Shown: in pieces, positions 42,371 to 51,780 of the stretch | How the letters are laid out: each line of letters opens with the position of its first letter | Numbering within the stretch: the stretch's first letter is position 1 | Origin: Lachnospiraceae bacterium | Lineage (GTDB): Bacteria > Bacillota > Clostridia > Lachnospirales > Lachnospiraceae | Length of the DNA stretch: 58,395 bases | Direction: 5' to 3' | Assembly: GCA_017455005.1 (NCBI GenBank) | Contig: JAFTBX010000144.1 | Span: 1-58,395, forward strand | Notes under the pieces: generated by a model | The model's input: the letters and a program-made list of their open reading frames with translations, nothing else | Database searches by the model: none | What the model was told of the DNA's origin: nothing | Made by a program: the position numbers and the translations under genes

Positions 42371-43783
42371 ATGGGTATTACAACAGCAACAACTACAAGC
42401 CAGCAGATCAAAACAGCGAGCAGTATCGCGTTTCCTGTCATCATGGAGAACCTGCTGATGACGCTGGTCAGCATCGTTGATACGGCTATGGTCGGCGCCA
42501 TTGGCGCGCATGCGACCTCGGCAGTTGCATTGGTCGCGTCTCCGACCTGGGTCGTGAACGCGGCAGTGCAGGGCGCGAGTGCCGGATGTTCGGTCCTGGT
42601 AGCACACCGGGTAGGTGCGGATAACTGGGACGGCGCCAGGCGCGGTGCAAGGGAATCCATGATGATCGGCCTTATGATGGGACTGTTCTTCCTGGTGGTG
42701 ATGGAGCTTCTTTCTGTCCATATCCCGGTCTGGATGGGCGGTGAAGCGGATATCTGTCCGTTGTCAACGACCTATCTGCGCATCGTCGCGGCAGGATACC
42801 CGCTCTATATCATGGGGCTTGTGACCTGCGGCGCGATCCGTGGAGCAGGAGATACGTCAACACCGATGCGGATCACCGCTACGGCCAATATTCTCAATAT
42901 GATCCTTAACTACCTGCTGATCTATCCGGCCCGTGAGATCAGTATCAGCGGAGTAACGATGCCAATGTGGGGCGCAGGCATGGGCGTTGCGGGTGCTGCG
43001 CTTGCTACAGCGGTTTCAACTGCCATTTCGGGATTCGCTGTCCTGATCATCCTTCTGAGAAGAAAGGCCGGCCTTTTCGTGCGTCTGCATGAAAGCTACC
43101 GCCTGATCCGGCAGGATATGTCGGAAGTCCTCGAAGTGGCGCTCCCTGCGTCAGCGGAACGTCTCACGATCAATATCGGCCAGATCTTTTATATCAGGAT
43201 CATTTCATCCCTGGGTACGGTAATGCTGGCAGCACACCATATCGCTGTTACGGCGGAAGCTGTTTCCTATAATCCCGGCTTCGGCTATCAGGCTGCGGGA
43301 ACAACACTGGCAGGTCAGTGCATCGGGGCGCGCAATGAGCGTCTGGCACACCGTTACGGGGCTATCTCGATCTGGTCGGGCGTAGCTTTCATGTTCGTGA
43401 CAGGCGCGATGCTGATCATCTTTGCAAGACCCTTTGTAGGCCTTTTTACGCCGGATCAGGAGGTCGTGAAATACGCAGCTGTTGCGGAAAGGATCGCCGG
43501 GGTGGCGCAGCCGTTTTTCGCTATGTCGATCGTCGGTTCCGGTGTTCTCAGAGGACTCGGTGACGCTAAGATCACGATCCCGATCGCGCTTTTATCCATG
43601 TGGGCGATCCGTATCCCGCTGGCACTGCTTTTCGTACTGAAGCTGGGTCTGGGCCTGCGCGGCGCCTGGTACGCGCTGCTGATCGATCTGACGCTTCGAG
43701 GCATCGTAACGCTCGCACGCTTTTATTCGGGAAGATGGAAAAAGAATCACGACTGGATCAAAGAAAAAGCAGCAGATTTATAA
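42371..43783 (+). CDS. MATE family exporter (copy 2)
   Basis: 470 residues from ATG 42371. A GTG at 42344 is in frame but lies inside the thrC terminator stem; neither start has a clear binding site, so the true start is uncertain. Twelve membrane segments; IAFPVIMENLLMTLVSIVD and GAIRGAGDTSTPM, plus a second-half GVLRGLGDAKITIP, are MATE marks. Substrate unknown. Confidence 0.87.
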   Translation: MGITTATTTSQQIKTASSIAFPVIMENLLMTLVSIVDTAMVGAIGAHATSAVALVASPTWVVNAAVQGASAGCSVLVAHRVGADNWDGARRGARESMMIGLMMGLFFLVVMELLSVHIPVWMGGEADICPLSTTYLRIVAAGYPLYIMGLVTCGAIRGAGDTSTPMRITATANILNMILNYLLIYPAREISISGVTMPMWGAGMGVAGAALATAVSTAISGFAVLIILLRRKAGLFVRLHESYRLIRQDMSEVLEVALPASAERLTINIGQIFYIRIISSLGTVMLAAHHIAVTAEAVSYNPGFGYQAAGTTLAGQCIGARNERLAHRYGAISIWSGVAFMFVTGAMLIIFARPFVGLFTPDQEVVKYAAVAERIAGVAQPFFAMSIVGSGVLRGLGDAKITIPIALLSMWAIRIPLALLFVLKLGLGLRGAWYALLIDLTLRGIVTLARFYSGRWKKNHDWIKEKAADL

Positions 43784-43818
43784 CGGTATGAAACATGATG
43801 AAAAGGGAGACTTAAATC

Positions 43819-44406
43819 ATGAAGATAATGATTGCATCGGATATCCACGGATCCACAAAATACTGCCGGTTGATGATGGAAGCTTACCGGCGTGAACAGC
43901 CTGACAGGCTGCTGCTTCTGGGGGACCTGCTTTATCACGGACCGAGAAACGGTCTGCCTGAGGAATATGATCCAAAGGAAGTCATAGAGATGCTGAACAG
44001 TATCCGGGACCACATTCTCTGCGTCAAAGGAAACTGCGATACGGAAGTGGACCAGATGGTTTTAGACTTCCCGATCATGGCAGATTACTGCACGATGTAC
44101 CTGGATCAGCCCCGTCGCATGATCTTTGCAACGCACGGGCATCATTTTCATAAGGATGCCCTGCCGCCACTGCAGCCGGGAGACATACTGCTGCACGGTC
44201 ATACGCATGTTCCGGCATGGGAGAGGGTTCCGATGGGAAGCACAGGAGATAAGGATGCATGCGTCTGGTATATGAATCCGGGTTCTGTGTCACTGCCAAA
44301 GGGCGGAAGCCGGCACGGGTATATGATGCTTGAGAGCGAAGAGAAGACCCGGATCAGATGGAAAGATCTTGAAGGGAATGTATATAACGAAATAATGATG
44401 GAGTAA
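43819..44406 (+). CDS. YfcE family metallophosphodiesterase
   Basis: 195 residues, start behind AAAAGGGAG. The calcineurin-like metal motifs are complete: SDIHG, LLGDLLYHG, GNCD, ATHGHH and LLHGHTH, then NPGSVSLPKGG. YfcE-type enzymes cleave phosphodiester bonds of small molecules; natural substrate unclear. Last plus-strand gene before a shared terminator. Confidence 0.92.
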   Translation: MKIMIASDIHGSTKYCRLMMEAYRREQPDRLLLLGDLLYHGPRNGLPEEYDPKEVIEMLNSIRDHILCVKGNCDTEVDQMVLDFPIMADYCTMYLDQPRRMIFATHGHHFHKDALPPLQPGDILLHGHTHVPAWERVPMGSTGDKDACVWYMNPGSVSLPKGGSRHGYMMLESEEKTRIRWKDLEGNVYNEIMME

Positions 44407-44410
44407 AGGA

Positions 44411-44438
44411 AGGGGTCGTCACATAGTGACGACCCCTT
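44411..44438. terminator. Bidirectional terminator between convergent genes
   Basis: AAGGGGTCGTCAC-type stem with ATA loop (12 bp, perfect), followed by TTGTGAT on the plus strand and TTCCTTT on the minus strand. It serves the phosphodiesterase gene and the activase gene. Confidence 0.8.
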
Positions 44439-44498
44439 GTGATAATAAAGAACGTGATAGTGGAGGAAGCTGACATCAGCAAGTCCATCTAAGCAAGC

Positions 44499-47400
44499 TT
44501 AGCTGTCCCTGCTGCTGCCATCCATGTCTTCCTCCAACATGTTTTTCTGTGCCGTCGCAAGCATCAGCTTGATTCGGTTGAGCTGGTTGACTTCGGATGC
44601 GCCCGGATCATAGTCGACCGCGATGATGTTGGACTTCGGGTACGCGTTGCGCAGTTCCTTGATGACGCCCTTGCCGACGATGTGGTTCGGGAGGCATCCG
44701 AAGGGCTGTACACAGATGATGTTGGGTACGTCCTCATGGATCAGCTCCAGCATTTCGCCGGTCAGGAACCATCCTTCACCGGTCTGGTTGCCGAGGGAAA
44801 GATAGCCCTTTGCCATCTTTGCGGTCTCCGCAATGGGAGAGGGTGGACCGAAGTGCTTTGAACGGATCAGCTCCTTGCGGGCAGTTGCCCTGAACTGCTC
44901 CATCGCCTTGATCGCCACATTGGAGATGTTGACGACGGACTTTTTGCTGCCGAGGTACTTCCACTTGAAGATGTTGTTGTAGAAGCAGTACATCAGGAAG
45001 TCCATCAGGTCAGGCATGACGCACTCCGCGCCTTCCGCCTCCAGAAGCTCGACGATGTTGTTGTTGGCAAGCGGAGAGAACTTGACGAGGATCTCACCGA
45101 CAACGCCAACACGAGGCTTTTTGACGTCCAGTCTCTCCAGTCGGTCGAAATCACGGATCATCGTGCGGATGATCTTCTTAAACTCGTTGATCTCGGCGCC
45201 GTTTTTCTGCAAGTGACGGATCGCGACCTTTTTCCACTTGCTGAAGAGTCCGTTCGCACTGCCCGGCACCTTTTCATACGGGCGTGTCGCGTACAGGACG
45301 CGCATTAGCACGTCGCCGTATACCAGTGCCTGCATGCACTTGATGAAGAGCATCGGAGTCATCTTGAAGCCGGGGTTGGTCTCCATGCCGTTTGCGTTGA
45401 CGGAAATGACCGGGATCTGCGGCATACCTGCCTTTTCAAGCGCGCGGCGGATGAAGCCGATATAGTTGGACGCACGGCAGCCGCCGCCGGTCTGACTCAT
45501 AAAGACAGCTGTTTTGTTGAGGTCGTATTCACCCGAGAGCAATGCGTCCATAATCTGTCCGATGACGATCAGGGAGGGATAGCATGCGTCGTTGTTGACA
45601 TACTTCAGGCCGGCATCGATGGCGTTGCGGTTGTCGTTTTTGAGAACGACGACGTTGTAGCCGAACTTGCGCAGCGCCGGCTCCAGGAAGTCAAAGTGGA
45701 TCGGCGACATCTGCGGGCAGAGGATCGTGTAATCCTGCTTCATTTCCTTGGTAAAGAGTACACGGTGATAGGATGAGGGCCTCTGATGGCGGATGCCTTT
45801 CTTCATCATACGTTCATTGATCGCCGCGATCAGGGAACGGATACGGATGCGGGCAGCACCGAGGTTGTTGACCTCATCGATCTTGAGTACCGTGTAGATC
45901 TTGTCGGAACCGGTCAGGATGTCATTGACCTGGTCTGTCGTGACTGCGTCCAGACCGCAGCCGAAAGAGTTGAGCTGGACAAGGTCCAGATCCTCCCTGG
46001 TTTTTACGAAGGTTGCGGCACGATAGAGACGGGTGTGATACATCCACTGGTCGGTGACGATGGTCGGACGTTCCGCATCGCTTAAGTGACTTACGGAGTC
46101 CTCTGTGAGCACCGCGAAACCGTAGCTTGTGATCATATCGGCGATGCCGTGATTGATCTCCGGATCGACATGGTAGGGACGTCCTGCAAGGACAATGCCC
46201 CGATGGCCGGTTTCTTTCATCCAGCGGAGTACTTCTTCTCCTTTTTTCTCTGTATCGGTCTTGGCTTTGATGAGCTCATCCCATGCGAGTGAAGCGGCAC
46301 GGACGATGTCCGCCTTTGTCAGCGCCGGAACGCCTGCCTCTGCAGAATGGACGGCCAGCATGTTGGCGGTTCCGTCGATTACGGCAGCATTGGCGTTTCC
46401 GCCTTCGCCGGTGTTACCTAAGCGGCTAATGCCGAGAACGGAGGACTTCAGTTTGTTCCGATTCTCTTCAAACATCGGGCGGAATGCCTTGATCAGAGAC
46501 TCTGTCAGAACCTCTTTATTGGTAAACGGCAGGAACGGGCACATAAAGTCCACACCGCGCTCTAAAAGGTCGACGTTGTTTTTGATGTTTTCCGGATAGG
46601 AAGTAACGATGGGGCAGTTGTAATGGTTGCCGGCATCGGGACTTTCGTTTCGTTCGTAAGGCACGCAGGGGTAGAAGATAAACTTGATGCCTTCGCGGAT
46701 CAGCCATTCAATATGTCCGTGCGTGATCTTGGCGGGATAGCATTCGGACTCGGACGGGATCGTCTCCATGCCGAGCTCATAGAGCTTGCGCGAGCTTTCC
46801 GGACTTAAGACCACACGGTATCCGAGTTCCTTAAAGAAAACAGCCCAGAAGGGATAGTTTTCGTACATGTTCAGGACGCGGGGAATGCCGACGGTGCCGC
46901 GGACCGCTTCTTCTTCGGAAAGCGGCTCATAGTTAAACATGCGGTTGAGCTTATACGCGAACAGGTTCGGGATATCCTTGTTATTTGCCTCGCCGCCCAG
47001 CGCCTTTTCGCAGCGGTTGCCGGAGATATAGCGGCGGCCGTCCGCGAACTTGTTGATCGTGAGGACGCAGTTGTTGGTGCAACGGCCGCAGCGGCCCATC
47101 GATGTCGTGAAGCTGAAATTCAGGATCTCATCGACTGAGAGCATCGTTGTCTGCGGTTCCTCACCGGCAGCCTTGCGGTAGTTATAACGTTCTCTCGCAA
47201 TCAGCGCAGCGCCGAATGCGCCCATGATACCTGCGATATCCGGACGGATCGCCTCACAGTCCGCGGTCTTTTCAAAGGCGCGAAGGACAGCATTGTTATA
47301 AAACGTACCGCCCTGGGTCACGATGTGACGGCCCAGATCTTTGGCGTCGCTGATCTTAATGACCTTATACAGAGCGTTTTTAATGACGGAATAAGCAAGG

Positions 47401-48956
47401 CCTGCAGAGATGTCGGCGACGGTTGCACCTTCCTTCTGCGCCTGCTTGACGTTGGAGTTCATAAATACGGTACAGCGGGTACCCAGATCGGTCGGACTCT
47501 TGGCAAAGAGCGCTTCCTTAGCAAAGTCGATGACGGAGTATCCGAGGGACTTGGCGAAAGACTCGATAAATGAGCCGCAGCCGGAAGAGCACGCTTCGTT
47601 TAACTGCACGGAGTCGACGGCATGGTCCTTGATGCGGATGCATTTCATATCCTGGCCGCCGATATCAATGATGCAGTCTACATCCGGATCAAAGAATGCG
47701 GCAGCCTTATAGTGCGCGATCGTTTCGACCTCGCCTTCATCGAGCTTGAACGCGGCTTTGATCAGCTGCTCGCCATAACCGGTAGAGCAGGCATATACGA
47801 TCCTCGCGCCCTCCGGGAGCTGTTCCTTGATCTCGCGGAAGCTGCGGATCGCGGTATCAAGCGGCGATCCGTTGTTGTTGGAGTAAAACTTATAGAGCAG
47901 GGAGCCGTCTTCACCGACAAGCGCGAGCTTGGTCGTGGTGGAACCTGCGTCGATACCGAGGTAAATGTTGCCCTTGTAGTCCGAAAGCGGCGCCGTGCGT
48001 ACGTCGCTCTTTGCGTGACGGTCAAGGAAAGCCTGATAATCGGCTTCGTCCTTGAAAAGCGGGTCGAGACGTTTGATCTCGGTCTGCATGTCGATATGAT
48101 TGCGGAGCGCGTCGATCGCGTCCATGATCTTTACGACGGGAACATTTTCCGTAGCCTTATAGGTGCTGCGCTTACCCGGTGCAGGAATAGCGAAAGCAGC
48201 GCCGGTGGCGGCGTAAAGATGGCTGTCTTCAGGCGCGATCACGTGATCGTCATCCAGCTGCAGGGTACGGATAAAAGCCTTACGAAGCTCCGGAAGGAAA
48301 TGTAAGGGACCGCCGAGGAAAGCGACATGGCCTCTGATCGGCTTGCCGCAGGCAAGGCCGGAGATGGTCTGATTGACGACCGCCTGGAAAATGGAAGCGG
48401 AAAGATCCTCTCTGGTGGCGCCTTCGTTGATCAAAGGCTGGATATCGGACTTCGCGAATACGCCGCAGCGCGCCGCAATCGGGTAGATCGCCTTATAGTT
48501 GGCCGCATAGGCGTTCAGTCCGGAAGCGTCTGTCTGCAGCAGAGCTGCCATCTGGTCAATAAAAGAGCCGGTACCGCCTGCGCAGATACCGTTCATACGC
48601 TGGTCAATTCCGTTGGTGAAATAGATGATTTTGGCATCCTCACCGCCGAGCTCGATCGCAACGTCACACTCGGGGGAGCGTACGCTTAAAACGCTGGAAA
48701 CAGCGACGACTTCCTGAACAAAAGGAAGACCGAGCGCTTTGCTGAGTGCCAGTCCGCCGGAGCCGGTAATGGCCGCGCGGATGTCGATCTCGCCAAGCTT
48801 TGCGGCAGCCTCCTCCAGAAGATCCGCGAGGGTCTCCTGAATGTTGGCAAAATGTCTTCTGTAATCTGAGAATAGGACCTGGTCGTTTTGGTCGATCACC
48901 GCCACCTTGACAGTGGTGGAACCGATATCGACGCCCAGTCTGTAATCATTATTCAT
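44499..48956 (-). CDS. Giant acyl-CoA dehydratase activase-like protein (two ASKHA domains plus HgdB-like region)
   Basis: 1485 residues from ATG 48954-48956 (AGGAC upstream). Domains in order: an ASKHA ATPase domain opening [13 protein letters not shown] (~8-20) with [11 protein letters not shown]; a second at ~330-590 opening [13 protein letters not shown], with IDIGGQDMK and [11 protein letters not shown] (bridging [4Fe-4S] Cys type); a cysteine patch Cys623, Cys626, Cys630, Cys649; then a ~850-residue region related to the DUF2229 and 2-hydroxyacyl-CoA dehydratase subunit (HgdB) families. Activases (HgdC, BcrA) fire one electron with ATP into a dehydratase or reductase. Here activator and acceptor-like parts are in one chain. 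No separate dehydratase is near; substrate unknown. Common in Clostridia, but unassigned. Confidence 0.88.
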   Translation of the reverse strand: MNNDYRLGVDIGSTTVKVAVIDQNDQVLFSDYRRHFANIQETLADLLEEAAAKLGEIDIRAAITGSGGLALSKALGLPFVQEVVAVSSVLSVRSPECDVAIELGGEDAKIIYFTNGIDQRMNGICAGGTGSFIDQMAALLQTDASGLNAYAANYKAIYPIAARCGVFAKSDIQPLINEGATREDLSASIFQAVVNQTISGLACGKPIRGHVAFLGGPLHFLPELRKAFIRTLQLDDDHVIAPEDSHLYAATGAAFAIPAPGKRSTYKATENVPVVKIMDAIDALRNHIDMQTEIKRLDPLFKDEADYQAFLDRHAKSDVRTAPLSDYKGNIYLGIDAGSTTTKLALVGEDGSLLYKFYSNNNGSPLDTAIRSFREIKEQLPEGARIVYACSTGYGEQLIKAAFKLDEGEVETIAHYKAAAFFDPDVDCIIDIGGQDMKCIRIKDHAVDSVQLNEACSSGCGSFIESFAKSLGYSVIDFAKEALFAKSPTDLGTRCTVFMNSNVKQAQKEGATVADISAGLAYSVIKNALYKVIKISDAKDLGRHIVTQGGTFYNNAVLRAFEKTADCEAIRPDIAGIMGAFGAALIARERYNYRKAAGEEPQTTMLSVDEILNFSFTTSMGRCGRCTNNCVLTINKFADGRRYISGNRCEKALGGEANNKDIPNLFAYKLNRMFNYEPLSEEEAVRGTVGIPRVLNMYENYPFWAVFFKELGYRVVLSPESSRKLYELGMETIPSESECYPAKITHGHIEWLIREGIKFIFYPCVPYERNESPDAGNHYNCPIVTSYPENIKNNVDLLERGVDFMCPFLPFTNKEVLTESLIKAFRPMFEENRNKLKSSVLGISRLGNTGEGGNANAAVIDGTANMLAVHSAEAGVPALTKADIVRAASLAWDELIKAKTDTEKKGEEVLRWMKETGHRGIVLAGRPYHVDPEINHGIADMITSYGFAVLTEDSVSHLSDAERPTIVTDQWMYHTRLYRAATFVKTREDLDLVQLNSFGCGLDAVTTDQVNDILTGSDKIYTVLKIDEVNNLGAARIRIRSLIAAINERMMKKGIRHQRPSSYHRVLFTKEMKQDYTILCPQMSPIHFDFLEPALRKFGYNVVVLKNDNRNAIDAGLKYVNNDACYPSLIVIGQIMDALLSGEYDLNKTAVFMSQTGGGCRASNYIGFIRRALEKAGMPQIPVISVNANGMETNPGFKMTPMLFIKCMQALVYGDVLMRVLYATRPYEKVPGSANGLFSKWKKVAIRHLQKNGAEINEFKKIIRTMIRDFDRLERLDVKKPRVGVVGEILVKFSPLANNNIVELLEAEGAECVMPDLMDFLMYCFYNNIFKWKYLGSKKSVVNISNVAIKAMEQFRATARKELIRSKHFGPPSPIAETAKMAKGYLSLGNQTGEGWFLTGEMLELIHEDVPNIICVQPFGCLPNHIVGKGVIKELRNAYPKSNIIAVDYDPGASEVNQLNRIKLMLATAQKNMLEEDMDGSSRDS

Positions 48957-49159
48957 AAAAAACTGTCCTGATAAACGCTGTTCTTTAAATGGAGTGAAAA
49001 CGGTACTTACCGGTGGTCCGTCCATTAAAAGAACTTCTAATAACATACCGAAAACAAGCTTCCGTGCGGGCCTTTGTTAAAAAAGACGCCGCGGCAAGCC
49101 GGTTTCTGTAGATTTTTGTGTACTGGCAGCTGGTTTGTCCTGGCCGCACTTTAAATGCA

Positions 49160-49168
49160 ATTATATCA
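49160..49168 (-). promoter_or_regulatory. Extended -10 promoter of the activase gene
   Basis: Minus strand TGATATAAT, about 200 bases before the start, leaving a long leader. No good -35. The leader has a run of six T on the minus strand near 49077-49083 but no clear terminator stem before it. Confidence 0.5.
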
Positions 49169-49227
49169 CATTCACATTTTACTTGCACCTGATCATATAT
49201 TAAAATTCCGTTAAGGGATTTGGGACT

Positions 49228-49256
49228 TTGCTTTACTCGTTGTTCTGTGGTAGAAT
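49228..49256 (+). promoter_or_regulatory. Promoter of the derlin-like gene
   Basis: TTGCTT (49228-49233), 17-base spacer, TAGAAT (49251-49256), 55 bases before the start. The 355-base divergent gap 48957-49311 holds this, the minus-strand promoter and otherwise A+T-rich sequence with no gene. Confidence 0.55.
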
Positions 49257-49311
49257 TCAGAAGATGCAGTTTTTAATAATGATACCTGTAAGGGTTGAAA
49301 GAGGATCTTAC

Positions 49312-50040
49312 ATGAACGGCTTTTTTAATAGAATGAAATTTAAATATCAGCGTTACGCCATTAAAAATCTGGCGGTTTACGTCTCTGTCTGCTTTGCCAT
49401 CGGATATCTGCTTCTGAGTTCGGGCATGGGCGGCTCCATCTACGGCAGATTCCTGGCATTTTTCCCGCGGGAGGTCCTGCACGGGCAGATCTGGAGGATC
49501 GTGACTGCGATCTTATATCCTCCGATCACGGGAGGATTGTTCAACGCGGTACTCGGCATCCTGATCTACTACAGTTTTGCTTCCACCGTAGAGAGGACAA
49601 TGGGAGAGTTCGAGTACAATGTTTACTTCTTCGGAAGCCTGCTGATCGGTGAGCTTGGAAACATCGTTTACTACCTTATCACCGGCAACAACGTACCGTT
49701 TCTTCCCGTATTTACGCATTTTTCCGTGTTCATGGCTTTCTCGATCCTGTACGCGGAGTCCACGATCCTTCTGTTCTTTATACTGCCGATCAAAGCCAAG
49801 TACCTGGCGATCGTAGAAGCGGCACTTTATACGTTTTATTTTATCTTCGGCGACGGCATGACCAGCGTGTACGGGATCCTGTACACGAGGATATCGATCA
49901 TTGCGGCATTTATCCCGGTCATCCTGTTTTATATGTCGGTCAATAAGGGAAATATGCACGGCGGCAACATTTTCAGTGACCTGAAATATAAGGCGGAACA
50001 GAGAAAGCGCCAGAAGGAATGGCGGGATCAATGGAAATGA
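49312..50040 (+). CDS. Derlin/rhomboid-like membrane protein without protease residues
   Basis: 242 residues from ATG 49312 behind AGAGGATC; an open frame back to 49228 would start within the promoter. About six hydrophobic segments; short basic tail (EQRKRQKEWRDQWK). The pattern WRIVTAILYPP followed by GLFNAVLGILIYYSFASTVE resembles the WRLVT...NM.FLY.Y...LE arrangement of derlins and rhomboids. No GxSG serine motif or catalytic His is seen, so it would be a pseudo-protease. Assignment is by pattern only; function unknown. Confidence 0.6.
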   Translation: MNGFFNRMKFKYQRYAIKNLAVYVSVCFAIGYLLLSSGMGGSIYGRFLAFFPREVLHGQIWRIVTAILYPPITGGLFNAVLGILIYYSFASTVERTMGEFEYNVYFFGSLLIGELGNIVYYLITGNNVPFLPVFTHFSVFMAFSILYAESTILLFFILPIKAKYLAIVEAALYTFYFIFGDGMTSVYGILYTRISIIAAFIPVILFYMSVNKGNMHGGNIFSDLKYKAEQRKRQKEWRDQWK

Positions 50041-50060
50041 AGAAAGCATGACGTCTTAAA

Positions 50061-50083
50061 ATGTCAATGGGTTTAGTTGACAT
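50061..50083. repeat. Inverted repeat ATGTCAA/TTGACAT upstream of the recombinase
   Basis: Seven-base arms spaced nine bases apart, lying just after the derlin-like gene and 46 bases before the recombinase promoter. Could be an operator, a weak terminator or a recombinase binding site. Confidence 0.4.
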
Positions 50084-50128
50084 AAAAATGCTGAATTTTC
50101 AATGGCTTTTTTAGGCATATTTCCCCAC

Positions 50129-50157
50129 TTGTCAGAAACATTGGTTTTATATATAAT
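50129..50157 (+). promoter_or_regulatory. Promoter of the tyrosine recombinase gene
   Basis: TTGTCA (50129-50134), 17-base spacer, TATAAT (50152-50157); near consensus. Confidence 0.7.
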
Positions 50158-50204
50158 CAGAATCGCATACCTTTCCTCATCTGGTATGCAGGGGTGGGAA
50201 CACT

Positions 50205-51050
50205 ATGGAAAAGCTATTAAACGATTTTGACATATATATAGACAAGGAACTGGGCAAATCACTAAACACGAGACTTTCTTATATGAGGGATCTCCGCCAG
50301 GCAGTCAGCTGGCTGCAGGAACAGGGGATCAGTCATATCTCTCAGGTAGGCAGCAGTGAACTTACAGGATATATTGAGCATCTGAAGGAGGAAAATAAGT
50401 CTCCGTCCACAGTTTCCAGGAATATCGCTTCATTGAAGCTTTTTTTTACATTTGCATTTCAGAAAGGACATATTTTCAACAATCCTGCTGAAGGACTGAA
50501 AGCGCCGAAGGTGATCCGTAAGACGCCCAAGGTCGTTGATGATGGTGATATTTCCAAGCTGCTCGATGCGCCGGACGTTTCGACGCTCCGTGGGATACGT
50601 GATAAGGCGATGCTGGATCTGCTCATGTCCACGGGTATGCGGGTCTCTGAACTGATCGGTCTGCACAGGTCAGACATCAACTTCAGAAAGAAGACCGTAC
50701 GGATCACCGGATCCGGCGACCGCGAGCGGAAGGTTCCGGTCGACGCCCGTACGATCGGAAGTCTGCAGGATTATGATCTGATTGCGAGAAACCAACTGAT
50801 CGGCAGCAAAGAGGACGGGGACATCTTTTTTGTCAGCTGCCAGGGCGAACAGATGACGCGCCAGGGGTTCTGGAAGAATCTCCGCAAGTACGGCAAGGAA
50901 GCCGGGATCGAGCAGGAGATCACGCCGCATATGCTTCGACACAGCTTCGCGGTTTATTCGCTCCGTAAGGGCGAAGATATCCATGTGCTGCAGAGCATCA
51001 TGGGACACAGCGATATTGCATCTACGAATGAATACAACGCGCTCCTGTAA
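50205..51050 (+). CDS. XerC/XerD-like tyrosine recombinase, short and altered
   Basis: 281 residues, start behind GGGGTGGGAAC. SAM-like core-binding domain (~1-95) and catalytic domain. Catalytic residues present: Arg146 (GMRVSEL), His242 and Arg245 (HMLRH), His268 (GHSD), Tyr277. The beta-hairpin lysine, in Xer proteins the K of GKGNKER, is Ser170 here (GSGDRER). The chain ends four residues after the tyrosine, whereas XerC/D carry another ~15-20 residues forming the helix that contacts the partner subunit. It is not linked to other mobile genes, so it may be a chromosomal Xer paralogue or a decaying integrase. Confidence 0.82.
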   Translation: MEKLLNDFDIYIDKELGKSLNTRLSYMRDLRQAVSWLQEQGISHISQVGSSELTGYIEHLKEENKSPSTVSRNIASLKLFFTFAFQKGHIFNNPAEGLKAPKVIRKTPKVVDDGDISKLLDAPDVSTLRGIRDKAMLDLLMSTGMRVSELIGLHRSDINFRKKTVRITGSGDRERKVPVDARTIGSLQDYDLIARNQLIGSKEDGDIFFVSCQGEQMTRQGFWKNLRKYGKEAGIEQEITPHMLRHSFAVYSLRKGEDIHVLQSIMGHSDIASTNEYNALL

Positions 51051-51062
51051 AGGGGCGCGTTG
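51035..51062. terminator. Hairpin overlapping the recombinase end, shared with greA
   Basis: CAACGCGCTCC pairs with GGGGCGCGTTG (one wobble) around a six-base loop that holds the recombinase stop codon. On the minus strand it is followed by TATTCATTC, so it may end greA transcripts. Confidence 0.6.
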
Positions 51063-51127
51063 CTGTGTGCCGGGGTGTCTGAATGATGCTAATGAGACGA
51101 AGCACGGACTATGCATCCGGCGTGAAA

Positions 51128-51643
51128 TCAATACTGCTTGATCCGGTCGTCCTCACTCTCGCCGGTCTTTGTAAGCGAGCGGATCTCCACAAAATAGGAG
51201 ACTCCGTTTTCCATCTTGACTTCGATGCGGTCGCCTACGCGGTGACCCATGAGCGCGGAGCCTAAAGGGGACTCGTTAGAGATCAGGCCTTTGCGGGAAT
51301 CGGAGCGGATGGAAGTGACGATCCGGTAGGTCTCGACGATGTCGTCTTCTTCAAACCACACATCGACGGTGTTGTTCATGCCGACACGGGACTCATCGGT
51401 CTCTTCTTCAATAACGGTGGCAAAGCGAAGGACCTTTTCCATATATCGGATACGGCTGTTATTGATGTTGTTGTCACGTTTTGCAGCGTAATACTCAAAG
51501 TTTTCCGAGAGGTCGCCCATGGCGCGTGCCTCCTTGAGCGCTTTCAGTGTAGCGGGACGCACGACCATTTTGCGGTGCTCGATCTCTGCTTCGATCCTTG
51601 CGACATCGGCTTTGGTGAGCTGTTCGGAACCGTGTATGCTCAT
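51128..51643 (-). CDS. greA: Transcription elongation factor GreA
   Basis: 171 residues; the start follows AGAAGGAGATGATC on the minus strand. N-terminal coiled coil with LKEARAMGDLSENFEYYAAK (family signature) and C-terminal FKBP-like domain (ISNESPLGSALMGHRVGD). Reactivates backtracked RNA polymerase by stimulating transcript cleavage. Convergent with the recombinase gene and divergent from MATE copy 3. Confidence 0.95.
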   Translation of the reverse strand: MSIHGSEQLTKADVARIEAEIEHRKMVVRPATLKALKEARAMGDLSENFEYYAAKRDNNINNSRIRYMEKVLRFATVIEEETDESRVGMNNTVDVWFEEDDIVETYRIVTSIRSDSRKGLISNESPLGSALMGHRVGDRIEVKMENGVSYFVEIRSLTKTGESEDDRIKQY

Positions 51644-51697
51644 AGAAGATCATCTCCTTCTTTTATGTTCAATCTTCGGATATTTTATATAAATTCG

Positions 51698-51726
51698 TTG
51701 AAAAAGTAAATCCCCCGTTGTACAAT
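51698..51726 (+). promoter_or_regulatory. Promoter of MATE copy 3
   Basis: TTGAAA (51698-51703), 17-base spacer, TACAAT (51721-51726), 54 bases before the start. Confidence 0.6.
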
Positions 51727-51780
51727 GCAGTTTTAACTGACCAATCCCTGATTTCCGCCGGATTTCCGGCAGGAGAGAAT

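Noticed and set aside
50061..50204. A dif-type recombination site beside the tyrosine recombinase gene
   Set aside because: Only a seven-base inverted repeat is present; no 11-6-11 dif-like arrangement can be seen.
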